From the NCBI GenBank assembly GCA_037013685.1, contig CM072919.1, positions 52,880,116 through 52,944,115 of the forward strand: DNA of 64,000 nucleotides. Direction: 5' to 3'. How positions within the stretch are numbered: position 1 is the first letter of the stretch; each line of letters opens with the position of its first letter. Of the stretch, positions 13,801 through 26,973 are shown one piece after another. Position numbers and translations under genes: made by a program. The notes beneath the pieces are model-generated. The model saw only the letters and a list, made by a program, of their open reading frames with translations, had not been told where the DNA came from and made no database searches. This DNA comes from Acridotheres tristis (lineage: Eukaryota; Chordata; Aves; Passeriformes; Sturnidae).

Positions 13801-15879
13801 GAATAAGAACTGATTTTGCCTAGCTGGATATCTATTTGAAACGAATTTGCATGTTGAAACCTGTATGAAAGAGTCATCTGTTTGCTTTACTGGCAGCTCT
13901 CATTAAATAAGGAAACACTACATTTAAGGGACTCTCCAAAAAATTGGACTGCCATGTTAATAATGAAATATAAATAATCTTCATTTTTTTTTCCATATGT
14001 AAACTAAGGATTCCTGTGATGAAAAAAGGTGACCTAATCACCGTATTTCATAATATCACAAGGTTAAAAAAATCATACAGTTTCTAGTAATAAATGTATT
14101 GTTATGCTTGTCAGTCAGTGAGAGGCTCCCATCTATTAGACTTGTTTTCTAACAAGCTTTATGACTGATCCTCAATTTACAGTTGTCATTCAGCAGTCAT
14201 CACCAATCACGAGGTCTCTGCTCACACGGCTACAGAAATTCATCCTATTTCAGTGCAAATCCAAATCTGCATGACAGTAAAATCAGAATTAATATGGATA
14301 TAATGTATCACCACAAGCTATTAGTTCTGCTAATAAAAACAGCATGCAAAAGTTAACTTTAAAGGTAGGATGGTACCTGCTGAAAATACGTTGTAATTAT
14401 TGGAAAGAAAACAACAACAAGAACTAAGAAGGCCAAATGTAAATACCATATCCTGATAATACAATTGTAGTGGAAGTATTATAACTATTTCAGAAAAACT
14501 AGCAGATGTTGCATAGGGGCACATAAAGGTTATCATTTGGATTTAAGTTTGAGGTGAGATTTTATTTAATAATTTCCTTACTGGTGCAAGAGCTTTTTCC
14601 TCCTCCATTTCTTAACTTCTCTGGTGGTTTTGATGTAGCTAAATCCATTTTAGCATAAAATAAAACAGTTCTGATCAAATCAAAGATGCACAGACTGCTA
14701 TGCAAAAAGGATTATTAGATCATTTTGTCCAACATCATATACACGCAAAATGTTAATTTATTATTCCTGCAACGGAGCACAGTGACTTCTTTTGTAAAAA
14801 AAAGGTATCAGGTGGATCTTGTGCCTAAATCTCCTGCTTTGGTTTCTACTTCAAAGCTATGGAGAATCATGGTTTCTTCTCCCTCAGTTCCAGAGGTTTC
14901 AGTGTAGCAATATCACCAAAACAATTTATGTATTTCTCTGTCCCTTTGAGTGCCTTACTGCTACACTGTAAAGTCTGCATTGAGACTATGTCATCTTCAC
15001 AAGACAAAGAATGTGGGGGGAAAGGGAGAATGATTGCTGCTAAGGTATACCACACTCCCCCCTGAGTTCTGGCTTCATCTGTCTATGCTCCTTGTTTCTT
15101 CTCTGGTACAGACTGGCCTCATTGGTTTTTAGTGTGTTTTCTTCATAAAAGCCCTGTAGCAACTATAGTGTTTCCAGTTTTGGCAATTTAATGTTTATTC
15201 TGGTATTTGTTTATCAAAATACCGAGTTGTTGGAAACTTGGTCTATTCCAATGTAATACTCCAGTTTCTGATTTTAACAGATTTTAAGAAACCAAATTTT
15301 TTAATCATAAGATGTCAAAAATAGTTATCTCTCAATCCACAGGAAGAATTTGTGTTAATTCTTTTTGTTTGAAAATGCATAATAAACTGAATGCCAGGAG
15401 ACTTGCCATGATGTTCTCAAAACAGTCTGGTTTTCAATGGCATAGATGCATCATCTTTCTAAAGGTTTTCTTTGTTTTTGATTAAATAGACATTTGTCCT
15501 AATATGGCCAATCTCTCTATCTAAGGCTGTCGTGCCATAAATGTTTTCAAATTTGATTTTAATAGTAATCTGAATTTAATTTTACTTTTTAGTTTCTCTA
15601 TTTTGGTTCCCTGGTGTGAATAACTTATATATTTACATGTGTTTTCCAGTGTTAGGTGGAATGTATATATTTTATGTCATGCTTTATGACAAGTTTGACA
15701 AAAGATTTTTACATGGGACTTTTTTGTTTTGTTTTCCTAAAGTGGGGAAAATTACCACAGAGAAAAAGGTTTAAAATATGTTTAAAGATGTATATAAGAG
15801 ACATTAGGTATACAAATAACTGGATGATCTGGGGAAAAGATGGTAAATTAGTCAACTTCTAGCAAAGAAAATAAACAGA

Positions 15880-16458
15880 GAATCATAGATTGTTAGGGGT
15901 TGGAAGGGACATTAAAGATCGCCTAGTCCAATGCCCTCTGCCATGAGCAGGCACACCTGCCTCTAGAGGAGGTTGCTCAAGGCCTTATCCTGCCTGGCCT
16001 TGAACACCCTCAGGGATAGGGAAATCACAACCTCTCTGGACAGCCTGTTCCAGTGTCTCACCACCCTCACAGTAAAGAATTTCTTCCTCGTATCCAACCT
16101 TTGTTTCTCCCTTTTCAGTTTGTACCCATGACTCCTTGTCCTGTTACTGCAGTCCTGTATTAAGAGTCGTTCTCCACCTTCCCTGCAGGCCTGCTGCCCA
16201 CCCTGCTTTGGATACAGCCCTGGACGTGTTTGGCTTTCTGGGCTGTGAGTGCACATTGCTGGCTGTTGTTGAGTTTTTTCTTAATCATCACCCCCAAACC
16301 TTTCTCTAAAGGGCTGCTCCCACACTTCTCCCCCCAGCCTGTAGCCTGGGATTGCCATGACCCAAGTGAAGTGGACTTTGCACTTCACTTTATTGAATTT
16401 CATGAGATTTCATTAGCCTACCTCAAGTGTGTCAAGGTCCCTTGGGACCTGGGCAGCA
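15880..16458 (-). mobile_element. CR1 LINE, antisense, 3' part
   Basis: The + strand shows the reverse complement of a CR1 3' end: AATCATAGATTGTTAGGGGT at 15881, then GGTTGGAAGGGACATTAAAG, CACAACCTCTCTGGACAGCC and CACCCTCACAGTAAAGAA. On the minus strand a frame at 15963-16256 reads RKKFFTVRVVRHWNRLSREV, the conserved CR1 ORF2 C terminus. It continues past that into the region between ORF2 motifs and fades near 16458. 5' truncated. Confidence 0.93.
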
Positions 16459-18771
16459 TTACATTTGAAAATTTGGGAATGAAAAGGTAATCAGACTTAA
16501 CTACAAGCATTTTTTATTTTTCCAGTCTGTGACTGCTAGGTGTGCTTTTTCTCCCAGATGACTCTTTTTATAATTGCTAGAGAACATGCTGTATTCATTA
16601 GTCAGGATGCCTGCCTTATGTACCTGCAGATTACTGGTGGTGTGCATTTGCAGCAGCTGTTTTGACCCGTATCTGTTTTGTATATTAAACTTTTCTATTT
16701 ACAATTTAGTCAGGGGAGTTTTTAGGAACAAAAAAAGCACTTAGATTTCTAAGTTTCTAAGGTTTATTTGCATTCTTTTAAGGTCAGCTTTATGTAAAGT
16801 ACTGCACTTATTTGACTTTTTTTCTTTCTTCTCTTTCTGCATATTTACATTTCTTTCATTCCACAGACTTAAATAAGTATCTTTTTATCTGTCTTCATAG
16901 TATTGTTTCAATATTTTGACCAAAATTTTGCAGAATCTGTTTGCAGGGGTTGCTATAGCTTTTTCTATTGGCAAGAAAGCAAATCTTTTAGATTTAAGTC
17001 TCCCAGCTGTATGGGCTAGTTTGGAATTCTCCTCACATAGTCAATACAATTTCATTTTCAAGCTTGTTTCTTGTTTCAGAAAATGGTATGACATACATGA
17101 ATACTTTGTTCTAAATAGAACTGAAAGCCACCATAAACCATGTATTTTTGTGGCATCCTAAAAGGGTGTAAGTATCACATTTTCAAAAGGCCTGTGTCCA
17201 TTTATCCTGTATTTTCAGATTAGTTCTGCCTTATATAGGTAGGCACAATTGCCACAAATATCCAGGACTTAGCTAGCTGTTCCACCAAATCAGTCTTTCT
17301 TGTATACATATGATGAATTAGTAATTCCTTCATAATGGAGCATTGTGTTCATAGCTGCTTCAGAATTTCACTTCCTTTAAAGCCTAAAAGGGTGAACCTT
17401 TGGAAGTGAATAAAGGGCATTGTGAATGAGAGGTGCCTGTGGAAAAAGAGACAAGAGCTATCTTTTTTCAGCATGTTGCAACAATATCTTGAATACTAAG
17501 ACACCACCTGCTTTCACCTGCCTGCCCTGCTGCTGGTGCAGGGTGGTTTGCAAATGCAAACAGACAAAGAAAAAAGAATTGTAGAGTACCCGGATTATTC
17601 ACTAAACCTCAGGACTACAGCTTTTGCACATGGTTTTCTTTTTTTTTTTACCTCCTCAGAGCAATTTACGATAAACATTTTGTACTAATTGTTAAATTAT
17701 TCATTGATCATGGAAATTGTTAGTTGAATCATATGGAAAATAACTATTTCTTTCTTCTTCCAAAGAGGAAGGGAGATTTTTTGCAGAGTGGGTTTGGGAT
17801 AGGTATTTGCTATGTCTGTGCTAATGCATCTTAAACTATCATGTGTAATTTGTTTATCTAGTAACATGTTAATGAATACTAAGATATAACCTAGCAAAAA
17901 CAGTCAGTAAGTTCCAAGTCAGTAGATCGTGTAAGGATTACATCATAGATGCACATATTGGGATCAAACTGCTGAATTTTTTAATCCCAGGAGAATATCC
18001 TTATTCCTTAATGATTGTGTCAGTATCAGTATCAGGCAGTATTTTAGCTGGCAAACAAATTAAATTAAAGAAATTCACAATCCTTGTTTTCTCATCTATA
18101 ATGCCCTTAATGCAGTGACTGCCTATGTTTGTAACTGTAAAAACTAATTAGTGTTACTACATGTAGTGTAACATTTAACATGATTTAGTTGGAATTGCAG
18201 TGGGAGTGATAGTGTACATTTCAGTTATCAGAACTTTTAAATAAATGCTTTTAGTCTTATTAAGAGCAGAAAAGGAGGAATGTATGACTGAGCACATATT
18301 CAAATAATAGAAATTCTTCTTATTTAACATATCAGATAAATATGTACAAAGTTGTGCCTGGAATCTCTCACTGCTTATTGTTAAAAATGGGAGAGTATCA
18401 GTCTTCCATTTATATTAATGCAAAATATAATTTTAAGTGTTAAAATTGCTTACATCATTCTACAAAATATTATAATAATATGCACTGTAATACCTGTGTA
18501 GTTATTCTGTGTTTGTGCTTAAGTGCTGTTTGAATAGAGACATAATGTTCAGTTTTTCTATAGCCTAAATAAAAGTCCCTAGCCATAACTTAGAATTTAA
18601 AGGCTTGAAGGAACAGATCCTTCCCTTAAGGAACTTTTTACTCAAGTAGCTTCTATTTTCCTATATACATGGTACTCTATGTCACATAGAGCCTCTTGAA
18701 AACCCAAAACCTAGGAATAAAAGAGCAGAAGAAAATAAAATATTTCAGCTGTGGGGGCCTATGGGAATAAT

Positions 18772-19690
18772 TTAGCCCAACTGCTTCACTTCAGAGTTGA
18801 CCCAAGGGTAAAGCAGGTTGTGAAGGGCTCTGTCCAAATGCCTCTCACACACTGACAGGCTCAGAAGATCATCTGGCTTGATCACCCTCTCTGTAGAGAA
18901 ATGCTTCCTAATGGTGAGCATGAACCTCCCCTGGCACAGCTTTGATCCATTCCCACACATCCTGTCACTGGATCCCAGGGAGAAGAGATCAGCACCTCCC
19001 TCTCCACTTCCCCCCCTCAGGAAGCTGTAGAGAGGAAGGAGGTTGCCCCTCAGCCTCCTTTTCTCCCAGCTAGACAAGCCCAAAGCCCTTAGCAGCTCCT
19101 CACAGGCCATGGTATCCAGTCCTTCCACCAGCTGTCCTGCCCTTTTCCAGACACCTTCGAGGACTTTCCCATCTCTGGAAAATGGTTCTGAAATGGTGGA
19201 GCCCAGACTGGCACCCAGCACTGGAGGGGAGGCCCTGTCCCATCTCTGGTCACCTCTTTGGAAGGCTGGGGATGCAGAGTTTGCTGCAGCCAGGATGGGC
19301 TTTGCTGCACCCAGGATGGGCTTTGGTGCCCTCCTGGCTGCCAGGGCACACAACAGAGCCTGTTGCCAATCAGCACCACCAGAGCTCTCTCTGCAACCCC
19401 AGAGATGCCCCTCTCCCAGTTTAGACTTGTGTCTGGCATTTCTCTATCCCAGGTGCAGAATCTGGCATTTTGACTTGTCATTTTCGTGTCAGTGGTGATT
19501 GCCCAGAGCTCCACTGTATCCACATCCGTCTCTCTGCGAGGGCTCTTGTCCCTCAGGAGGGTCAACAGCACCTTCCAGTTTGATAACACCAGCAAACTTA
19601 CTAATGGTGCATTCAGCTCCTGTATCCAGATCATTGATAAAAATATGAACAGAACTGGCCCTAGAATTGAGCCCTGTAAGGCATCAATAG
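18772..19690 (-). mobile_element. CR1 LINE, antisense, reverse-transcriptase C-terminal fragment
   Basis: Minus-strand frames read ALQGSILGPVLFIF near 19640-19680 (the RT QGSVLGPVLF motif), then an ELWAITTDTKM segment and, near 18880, MLTIRKHFSTERVI. This is the order of CR1 ORF2 from RT to C terminus. Frameshifts divide it into several frames, so it is a dead copy. A local triplication of CAGGATGGGCTTTG-like units is visible near 19291-19326. The usual ATTCTATG tail is not evident at the 3' end. Confidence 0.88.
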
Positions 19691-21970
19691 AGTAAAACAG
19701 GAAGCAGACAGAAGTTTTCAGAAAGGGGAAGTGAATCACTTAGTGTCTAAAAAGTCTGTCTTCAAATCAATCATATTTTATGGTCAAAAATAGTTAAGAA
19801 TTAATTTTACAACCTATGTGCAAAAAGGGTCTCTGACATTGAAGAGGCATCTGTCAGATAAATGTGAAATCTCATTTTATCAAAATATAATCTAAAAATG
19901 GTGAACAAAATAATTAGTAGTGAAAACAATTTCTCTTTAAGCTTGTCCTAGTAGAATACGGTGGAGATTAATTTTAAATATAGATCCCATTTCTGAGCTT
20001 GATGAAGTAATTAACATGTTATAGTGGTAAACAGTGGTTCTTGGTTTATGTGATGCACTAAAAGTGAACACAGATTCTTTGCCTTCAATAGTTATACTGA
20101 TGAAATCTACTAAAAGAAACTCCAGCAACAAAAATCTTGCAAATGATGAAAAGCCCAACAGTGATCTCCAAAAACCATGGAATCAATATGGCAGTGAGGA
20201 GTCAGTGTCATCTGTAATGCCACTTTTCAAGAGAAATTTCTAGAGATTCCAATCATTTTAACAGATTGGTTCTCTGAATAAAAAAGGCCACAAATTGCAG
20301 CAACAAAGTGAGGGTAGGGCAGTAGTGGGAATGAGCAGCAGGTGGTGTAGCCCCAGTGCACAGTACTGCTGTGGCTTAAGCACTGTGGTACATGTGACCT
20401 AACATTCAAATTTAGGCTATACAATCTCAATTGTTTGATTGTAGTATTTTGTTAGGAAGGGAAATTCTCTCCCTACAATATATAGTAAGCTAACTTTATG
20501 ATGATCTTTTCTGCTTGTAGGTTTTATCTTGCAGCATGCTTTGAAAATTTGATCTTTTCTGTGTGCTTGAATACTTTGACCTCGTAGTATTTTCCACTGA
20601 AGCAAATCAATGAAGAAGTCAGACTGTTAAAAGAAAGAACATTATTGCAAAGCAAGAATGTTTTCTTACATAATTATTGTATATATTTAATAATGTACCT
20701 TTTTAAAGATTTGCAAAGCTAGTATTGCACAATTAAAAGAAATTACTCCTCACAGCTGATACATTAAAATACTTGTCAATTGCCCTGGAAAAAAAAGGAT
20801 AAACTAATTTTACAGGTAATTCAAGTATCAACTACAGCAGTTTTTCATTTCAGCTATACAGAGAATAAATTCAGCCAATATTGATAAATTATATCACTAA
20901 AACTATAATTAGTACTGTGGTATTTGAAGTAGGATAGAGAGGGTTCATTAAAAATGTTCACAGAGATAATTATAAGTATTTTTTAAGAGTTTAAGTGGTG
21001 GTTCCATTGCTTTCATTTTGGCCATTTATTGTAGCTAATAATTGTGTGCCTTTTCTTACTGTGCATTCCATTGTCTCTGTCATTTTCATTGTTGGTTTTT
21101 ACTCTTCTGGCCCCCCAGATAAATTACACTTAAGTTTTTTCTTTAATGTTGTTACCAAACTGATCAAAATCAAAATATCCATTGTTATTTAAAAGGAAAA
21201 GAAAGAAAATGGATGTGAGAGTAACCATACATTTGCATTTGAAAAAAATCTACTTTGTATTTTAGCTATACTGTGTTTTCTTTTCCTTTTTAAAAGCAAA
21301 ATTATTGTGAACAAATCTGCTTTTCCAAAAGCTGGATCCTGCAGTCTATGTAACTCCTGACTTTCCATTTATTTTGACAGCTGGGGATCTTCAAAGGGTG
21401 CTGGCAGGAGTTAAGGGTTGATGTCCTGTCCCAGTGAAGCTAATGGTGTAAAACCTATTGAATTACTTTGGTTTGGGATTTGATTCTGTGATTCCGAATA
21501 GTTAAAGTTTTGTTTCTAATTCAATTCTTATTGCAAGCTCTGCATGTTTCTTCCTGGTCTAGTTGAAGGGAAAACATATGGAGGCCTTTCTGAAAATCAT
21601 TCAGAGATTTTTTTATTTAATTTTTTTTCCTTTAGTGATTATATTTTTGTTCAATCTGGGTTATTTTTATTTCAATGCAGCTCGCCAATAATTCTACATC
21701 TTTGAGCTCATTCTGAGCAGCTTGGAAGGTAAAATGAATTTTGAGGCTGTGATCCTACAGTATACATAAAAGCAAAATGGCCTTCTTACCTCATTGAGGA
21801 GGCTTGTGTTCACTGGGACTCTACAATGAGGCCTTTTAATAAAATATATGCCCTAGCCAGGAATAAAGCAGGCATTTCTGTTGATCTGTAAGGAATCTGT
21901 CAAAACTTCTCTGATCAGGCTTTTTTACTATCCCATCTTGAGTCCTTTTTTTAATGACATCTATTATCAG

Positions 21971-22045
21971 ATTGAAATGGCGATTGAGACACTGCAAAAG
22001 TCTGATGGTCTGTCCACTCACAGAAGCTCTCTTCTCAACAGCCAT
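21971..22045 (+). CDS. RFX3: RFX3 coding exon immediately before the DNA-binding domain (about residues 159-183)
   Basis: A 75-nt symmetric exon in phase 0 reading IEMAIETLQKSDG, then LSTHRSSLLNSH. It joins directly to LQWLLDNYE in the next exon, where the RFX-type winged helix begins. Being a multiple of three, it could be skipped without a frameshift. Acceptor TATCAG, donor GTAAGT. Confidence 0.96.
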
Positions 22046-25000
22046 GTAAGTTGTCTCTTCTTCACATACACTCTCTCTTGCTTGTTCTGCATGCTTAGCC
22101 TGCCTCTAAATGTTTGTTTTATTTTATTATTACTTTTTGCTCTTAATCTTCCCATCTTAGTTGCTTGTAATCTTCTACTACACCTCCCATGGCTTTATTT
22201 TGTCAGATTAAATGTCTTTATGGTATATTGCAGAGTGTTACCTGTTTCCTATGCTCTACATCTGTGTTAGGATGAGTTAACACATTTGACTGTTTTGCGG
22301 GTTACAGTGTAAATGTCAAGCTAAGGTTCAATTAATTCTAAATTAGGTGGATTTTGGCATTGTAAATAAAATTGTCTACGATGTAAGAACTGTGTACCAT
22401 GTACTGATTTTGGGGCATGTGAAGAGGAAGAGAAGAAACAAAACAGCACAACTAAATAATATGTATAGGTTAATCCTAGATGTTTCTTAATTTATTCTGA
22501 TTAAAGAGTTTATTTTGAAATTACTTATTTAAGGACCCTAAGGATCCTTATGATGACCTGGTAAAAACTGAAAGCAGTGCCTTAACTTAAAGTACACAGA
22601 AATGTCATATTCATCTGCCTTTTACTTTGTTCTTACCTTGCAAGTCTTACAGTTAAGAACTTTTCAAAGCTAAAAGATATTTGAACAAAAACATGATCTC
22701 CAAATATAGTAGTAAGTTCATTATATATGACTTTAAATAAAGGAAAAAGACCAAGTTAATTTTAAACTTATTATATAAATAATATTAATTTGTAAGTTGT
22801 TAGTCTTTCTGAAATGTTTTTTTTCTGTTGGTACTTAACGGTTTAGAATTTTGTAATTTTGCCATGTTGATTGATTTGTATTCATATTACTTTTTTTTTC
22901 CTTCTCAGCTTTACTTATTATATAAGTTCACATACCCTTATTGCTTTACAGAAGAAATTGAAATTTAGTTTACAGTCTAAATGTAGAGTATGTAAATGTA
23001 GAAACTATCCTTTGGAAATTGAATGTAAAATGTATGCTTTAAAGGTTTGGGTTTGGATTTTGGATGTTTTTTTTCCTGTAGGGGTCTGGTTTTGTTGAAG
23101 TTAAAATGAAGAATGTTTTGTGGAGAAATTAGGCAAACTTTCTTTTTTCTTAAACCTAAAATTGGAAGAGGAAAACAGTATTGTAAGAAGTTCCAGGAGA
23201 TAAGGACATTTAGATTCCATCTTGTGTGCTTACAAAATAATTATTTTGAAGATAAGACAGTATCAAAATTACTAATATTTAAACAATAATCTATATTATT
23301 AGACTGATAATATGAAAATCATTGTTTAAATGTCATTTTTAACAGACCATAACTTTTTGGGCAATGTTTTAGAACTCTCTGGAAAGACTTAAAACACTAG
23401 AACTATTTAAGTTTCTGCTTAAACCTGTTGGGAAGTCCATAGCCTTTGTATAAATCCAAGAAAGATTACAAGATAAACTGCAGTGCCTCAGTAAACTGTT
23501 TCACTCTTTCCTAATTCTAGGTACTATTCACTGTGTTTTCCTAATGACAAGATTTGCACAGAAAATCACAGTCTTTCCAGCTGTGGTCTTATCATGGTAT
23601 TTATTGACTGTGAACTCATTGTGAAAAATATTGTGATAGGGATATATCTTTGACTCTGTGGGGAAAGAAAAATTTAAAACAACCCTTGTACATATTTTAG
23701 TGTCAATAAGTCTTTCCTGAGTTTGGTAGTTTTGAAAGAAATTTAAAATCTAGATTAAGCCTACAGGATCTTTTGCCTGTTTTTAAAGCAGTGTTTATTG
23801 TCTTTAAACTCAAGGACTGTGTAAAGGAAGTTTAAGTGTAGATGTACACTTTCTCTATTTAAACTTTTATTGAATTTGCCTCCTTTGGTTTGGTTTGGCA
23901 TGGATTAAAACAATTGGCTTAACAGATTTTAAAATAGAATTCTAAATTGTGTTTTTAATTAACTTATACACTTTGTAGATGATAAATTAATTTCAGGGAA
24001 TATTTTAGTTTGGGATTTAAATTTTCACCCTTTGATAACTCAATGAGGTTTTGTAGGATTTTTTTTCTTAAATACATGAATTCTCATTTTAAGGAGTTTG
24101 TCCTTAAAATTTCTCCTCTCTTTTCTTTTGTTTCTTGATGTATTTCTGCATGGGATCAACTTATTCAACTAATTGATAGTTGAGTGTTTTGTAAACATTG
24201 CAGCTTAATTGAAGTCAAACTCAATTGAACTGGTCTGGCTCTGTAAATATTTCCTACCTTTCTCCATCTTAACAATGCATTATGGTCAGTACTACAAATT
24301 TATAAGCCAGGACAGTTATAAATTTATAAACCTGAACAGGTTTAAAATTGTATTTCAGCTTGGTAGAAAAATGTTTGGGTTTTTTAAAAAGTTGTTTAAA
24401 ATAATGTTTAATGATTCAATTTTCTCTTAAAATCATGAGTTAACTGCACTTTTTCTTCCAGGCTATAATCTATCAAGTAAGGATTTCAAGCCCTTGCTTC
24501 TAAGTAACTCACTCCAAAAGCAAAGATTCTTACATTGCACTTAACTTTTGATTTGGGGTTTTTGTGTGTTGAATAATGCAAGTTATGTTTGAAATAACAT
24601 CTGTTAGAAATTCATATAATTAATGAAGTGCACTCGAAGTGATTAATAATAGATTAGAAACCATCTGGAGGAAAATATCTTTAATGCTACATACAGAACT
24701 TAATTACAAAATAATTATTTTTTTGTCACTCTTTTGGGATTGACAGAGTTTTTCCCCTTGGAGAAAGCAGAAGTACTTCATGTTCTGTATGGTTCTGATT
24801 CAATTATATATGTAACAATATATAACAATTGTTATATAAATGTGTTAATAAAAATAGAGATGTAATAACGGATTTTCAATATGGATAGATTGCAACTGTT
24901 GAAAATTATAATTACCTTTAATTTGTAAGCCAAGACGGGCTTATGTCAGATCACTAGCGAAATAAGGTTAATGCTTTCACACAAAACTTAAATGTTTACA

Positions 25001-26104
25001 ATTATACCTTTTCTTCAGCTTTATTTCAAAATGACAGGTGCTCAGTTTGGAAGACCTTTTGAATGTTGGTACATATAAAACAATGATATGATAAGATGAT
25101 TAACTGTACTTCTTAATTTTCTTTATTTGAAGTGCAAAATTGCCTGCAAGCCAAGCTAAAAATTTTATGTTTCAAAAACATTTGCATCTTCTTTCTGTAT
25201 TTTTCTAGAGCTTAGAAAATTCTAGGGATCCACGACTGGGAAAAATAAGGAAAATATTGACTCACCAAAAAGTAAACCAATGAAATTTAATATATTCTCA
25301 GACTCTATTGGTTTTGATATATTTTGTCATTTTCCTTTAATATTATATCTGTTAAATTGTCCTTTTAACTTTTTTGGGTATTAGCAACAGCTAGAGGTAT
25401 TTAATGAGTATGCTGTACTTAGAACATGCAGTGAAGTTACAGAGAGTCTCTTCTTGCATGTTTCTAATAATCTACCACAATTACATGAAAAGATTACTGT
25501 TTTTCCAAGAAACTCATTCTGTTCCATTTGGAAGTCAAAGGCAAGCAGGCTACAGCTGATAGGGTTTGTATCCCTAATTATTCATAGATGTACCAGTTAT
25601 TTTCAATGTTACCTAGGTAGCTCTTTGACTTTTATGCAGTAGTTTTTTTCTTATGTGTATCTTAATGTTTTTTAATAACAGACAAAGAGAAACAGTATCA
25701 TATTCCAGGTTTACAAATACATTACCTATGGTGTCCAAGGAGTTTGTTTTCTGCAATTTATGTGTATTACATTCATGATTACTTGATTTCTTTGTACTAA
25801 CAATTTGTCTCCAAATCATAGATACCTTTATCATGTACTGATGTGTGGTATTGAATTAAAAATATTTTAAGAAAAGGACACTTTCCTGAGGTCACAAGTG
25901 CAATGAGTTCTGCTATTTCCTGGTAATTCTGAAGATACTAAAACATTATTGTTTAACTAACATTTAAAGTCACTCTGAGGAAGGAAGTAATTTTTGTTAG
26001 ACCTGAAGGGTGGTTCCGACTGTCAGAAGTTAATGCTGTATGGCTGCAGTATTTTTAATAAAGTATATAATAGGGGTTTTTTTTCTGTTTTGTATGTAAT
26101 ATAG
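22046..26104 (+). other. RFX3: RFX3 intron (4.1 kb)
   Basis: AT-rich, with no repeat family or exon recognised. It contains a perfect 20-bp palindrome at 24819-24838. The acceptor ends ATATAG at 26099-26104. Confidence 0.75.
24819..24838. repeat. Perfect 20-bp AT-rich palindrome
   Basis: TATATAACAATTGTTATATA is its own reverse complement. It lies within a (TA)-rich stretch in an RFX3 intron, so chance is likely. It includes CAATTG, an E-box-type hexamer. Confidence 0.7.
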
Positions 26105-26286
26105 CTTCAATGGCTTTTAGACAACTATGAAACTGCAGAAGGAGTGAGCCTTCCAAGAAGTACCCTTTACAACCATTACTTACGACACTGTCAGGAGCAC
26201 AAGTTGGATCCAGTCAATGCTGCTTCATTTGGAAAACTCATACGGTCAATTTTCATGGGACTACGGACCAGAAGACTTGGAACTAG
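26105..26286 (+). CDS. RFX3: RFX3 coding exon, first part of RFX DNA-binding domain (about residues 184-244)
   Basis: Encodes [19 protein letters not shown], then [18 protein letters not shown], and then [19 protein letters not shown]. These are the helices of the RFX-type winged helix that recognises half of the X-box. The basic run [10 protein letters not shown] leads into the wing in the next exon. The exon ends with AG of a split Arg codon. The donor is GTTTGT, weaker than the consensus. The sequence appears to match the highly conserved vertebrate RFX3 domain with no missing key residue. Confidence 0.97.
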
Positions 26287-26853
26287 GTTTGTGCAATTGA
26301 AATCATGAATTATAATAAAAAATAAAGGTAATAATTATGAATAAGAAACTTGTCTGCTAGTCAAAAGAATACATAAGATCTGCGTTAAAATATTAGTGTT
26401 TTTCTATCACTTCTGTTTCTTCATGTTGAACAGTTTTATGTTTTGTCAAGATGCTATTATAGTTTTATTTCTTCTGCTTTTGACGGTTTATGTGTTTATA
26501 TTTTGTTAACTATGCTTCAGATTTTTATCATTACAAATAAAACATAACTTATCATTTGGAAATCACTAAGAATACTGTTTGCCTGTAACTAGATAAGTTG
26601 TATTTATTTGCATTTTATTTTTCTTACTCAAGTGGAGTGCAAGTTAATATGCTGATAATATTTGTTTAAGAGAGTGAATTAATTTCCCAAAGGCAGTAAA
26701 ATGACACAATGACACTCATGTAAAACAGGTGTGACAGGAGAGCCAGACCTGATTTGTGTGTTATTTTCCAGTCAATGCAAATTGTAAAGTAAATGTAATG
26801 TAAATATGTAAAACTAGTATTACTGCTCTTTTAATTCTTGCTCTTTCATAAAG
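26287..26853 (+). other. RFX3: RFX3 intron (567 bp) inside the DNA-binding domain
   Basis: Short, AT-rich, without recognised elements. The acceptor is ATAAAG before GGGGAATTC, in a tract of five G that places the boundary after the first G to keep frame. Confidence 0.75.
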
Positions 26854-26973
26854 GGGGAATTCTAAATATCATTACTATGGGATTCGTGTTAAGCCAGACT
26901 CTCCTCTTAATCGGCTACAAGAGGACATGCAATATATGGCCATGAGACAACAGCCCATGCAGCAGAAACAGAG
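26854..26973 (+). CDS. RFX3: RFX3 coding exon, wing of the DNA-binding domain (about residues 244-284)
   Basis: Encodes GNSKYHYYGIRVKPDSPLNR, then LQEDMQYMAMRQQPMQQKQ. GNSKYHYYGIRVK is the RFX signature: the beta-hairpin wing that, in RFX structures, inserts into the major groove. It is followed by a Met/Gln-rich linker. Entered in phase 2 and left in phase 2 (split Arg codon). Donor GTAAAG. Confidence 0.97.

Larger units (their letters stand above)
10857..21970 (+). other. RFX3: RFX3 intron (11.1 kb) with two antisense CR1 copies
   Basis: The largest intron in the window. It contains CR1 fragments on the minus strand at about 15880-16458 and 18772-19690. Otherwise it is AT-rich with no recognised exon; the short open frames elsewhere are random. 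Its acceptor is CTATTATCAG at 21961-21970. Confidence 0.8.

Noticed and set aside
18772..19739. Minus-strand frames of 193 and 216 codons and overlapping + strand frames
   Set aside because: They are pieces of a frameshifted CR1 ORF2 (QGSILGPVLF motif) or its shadow, not host genes.
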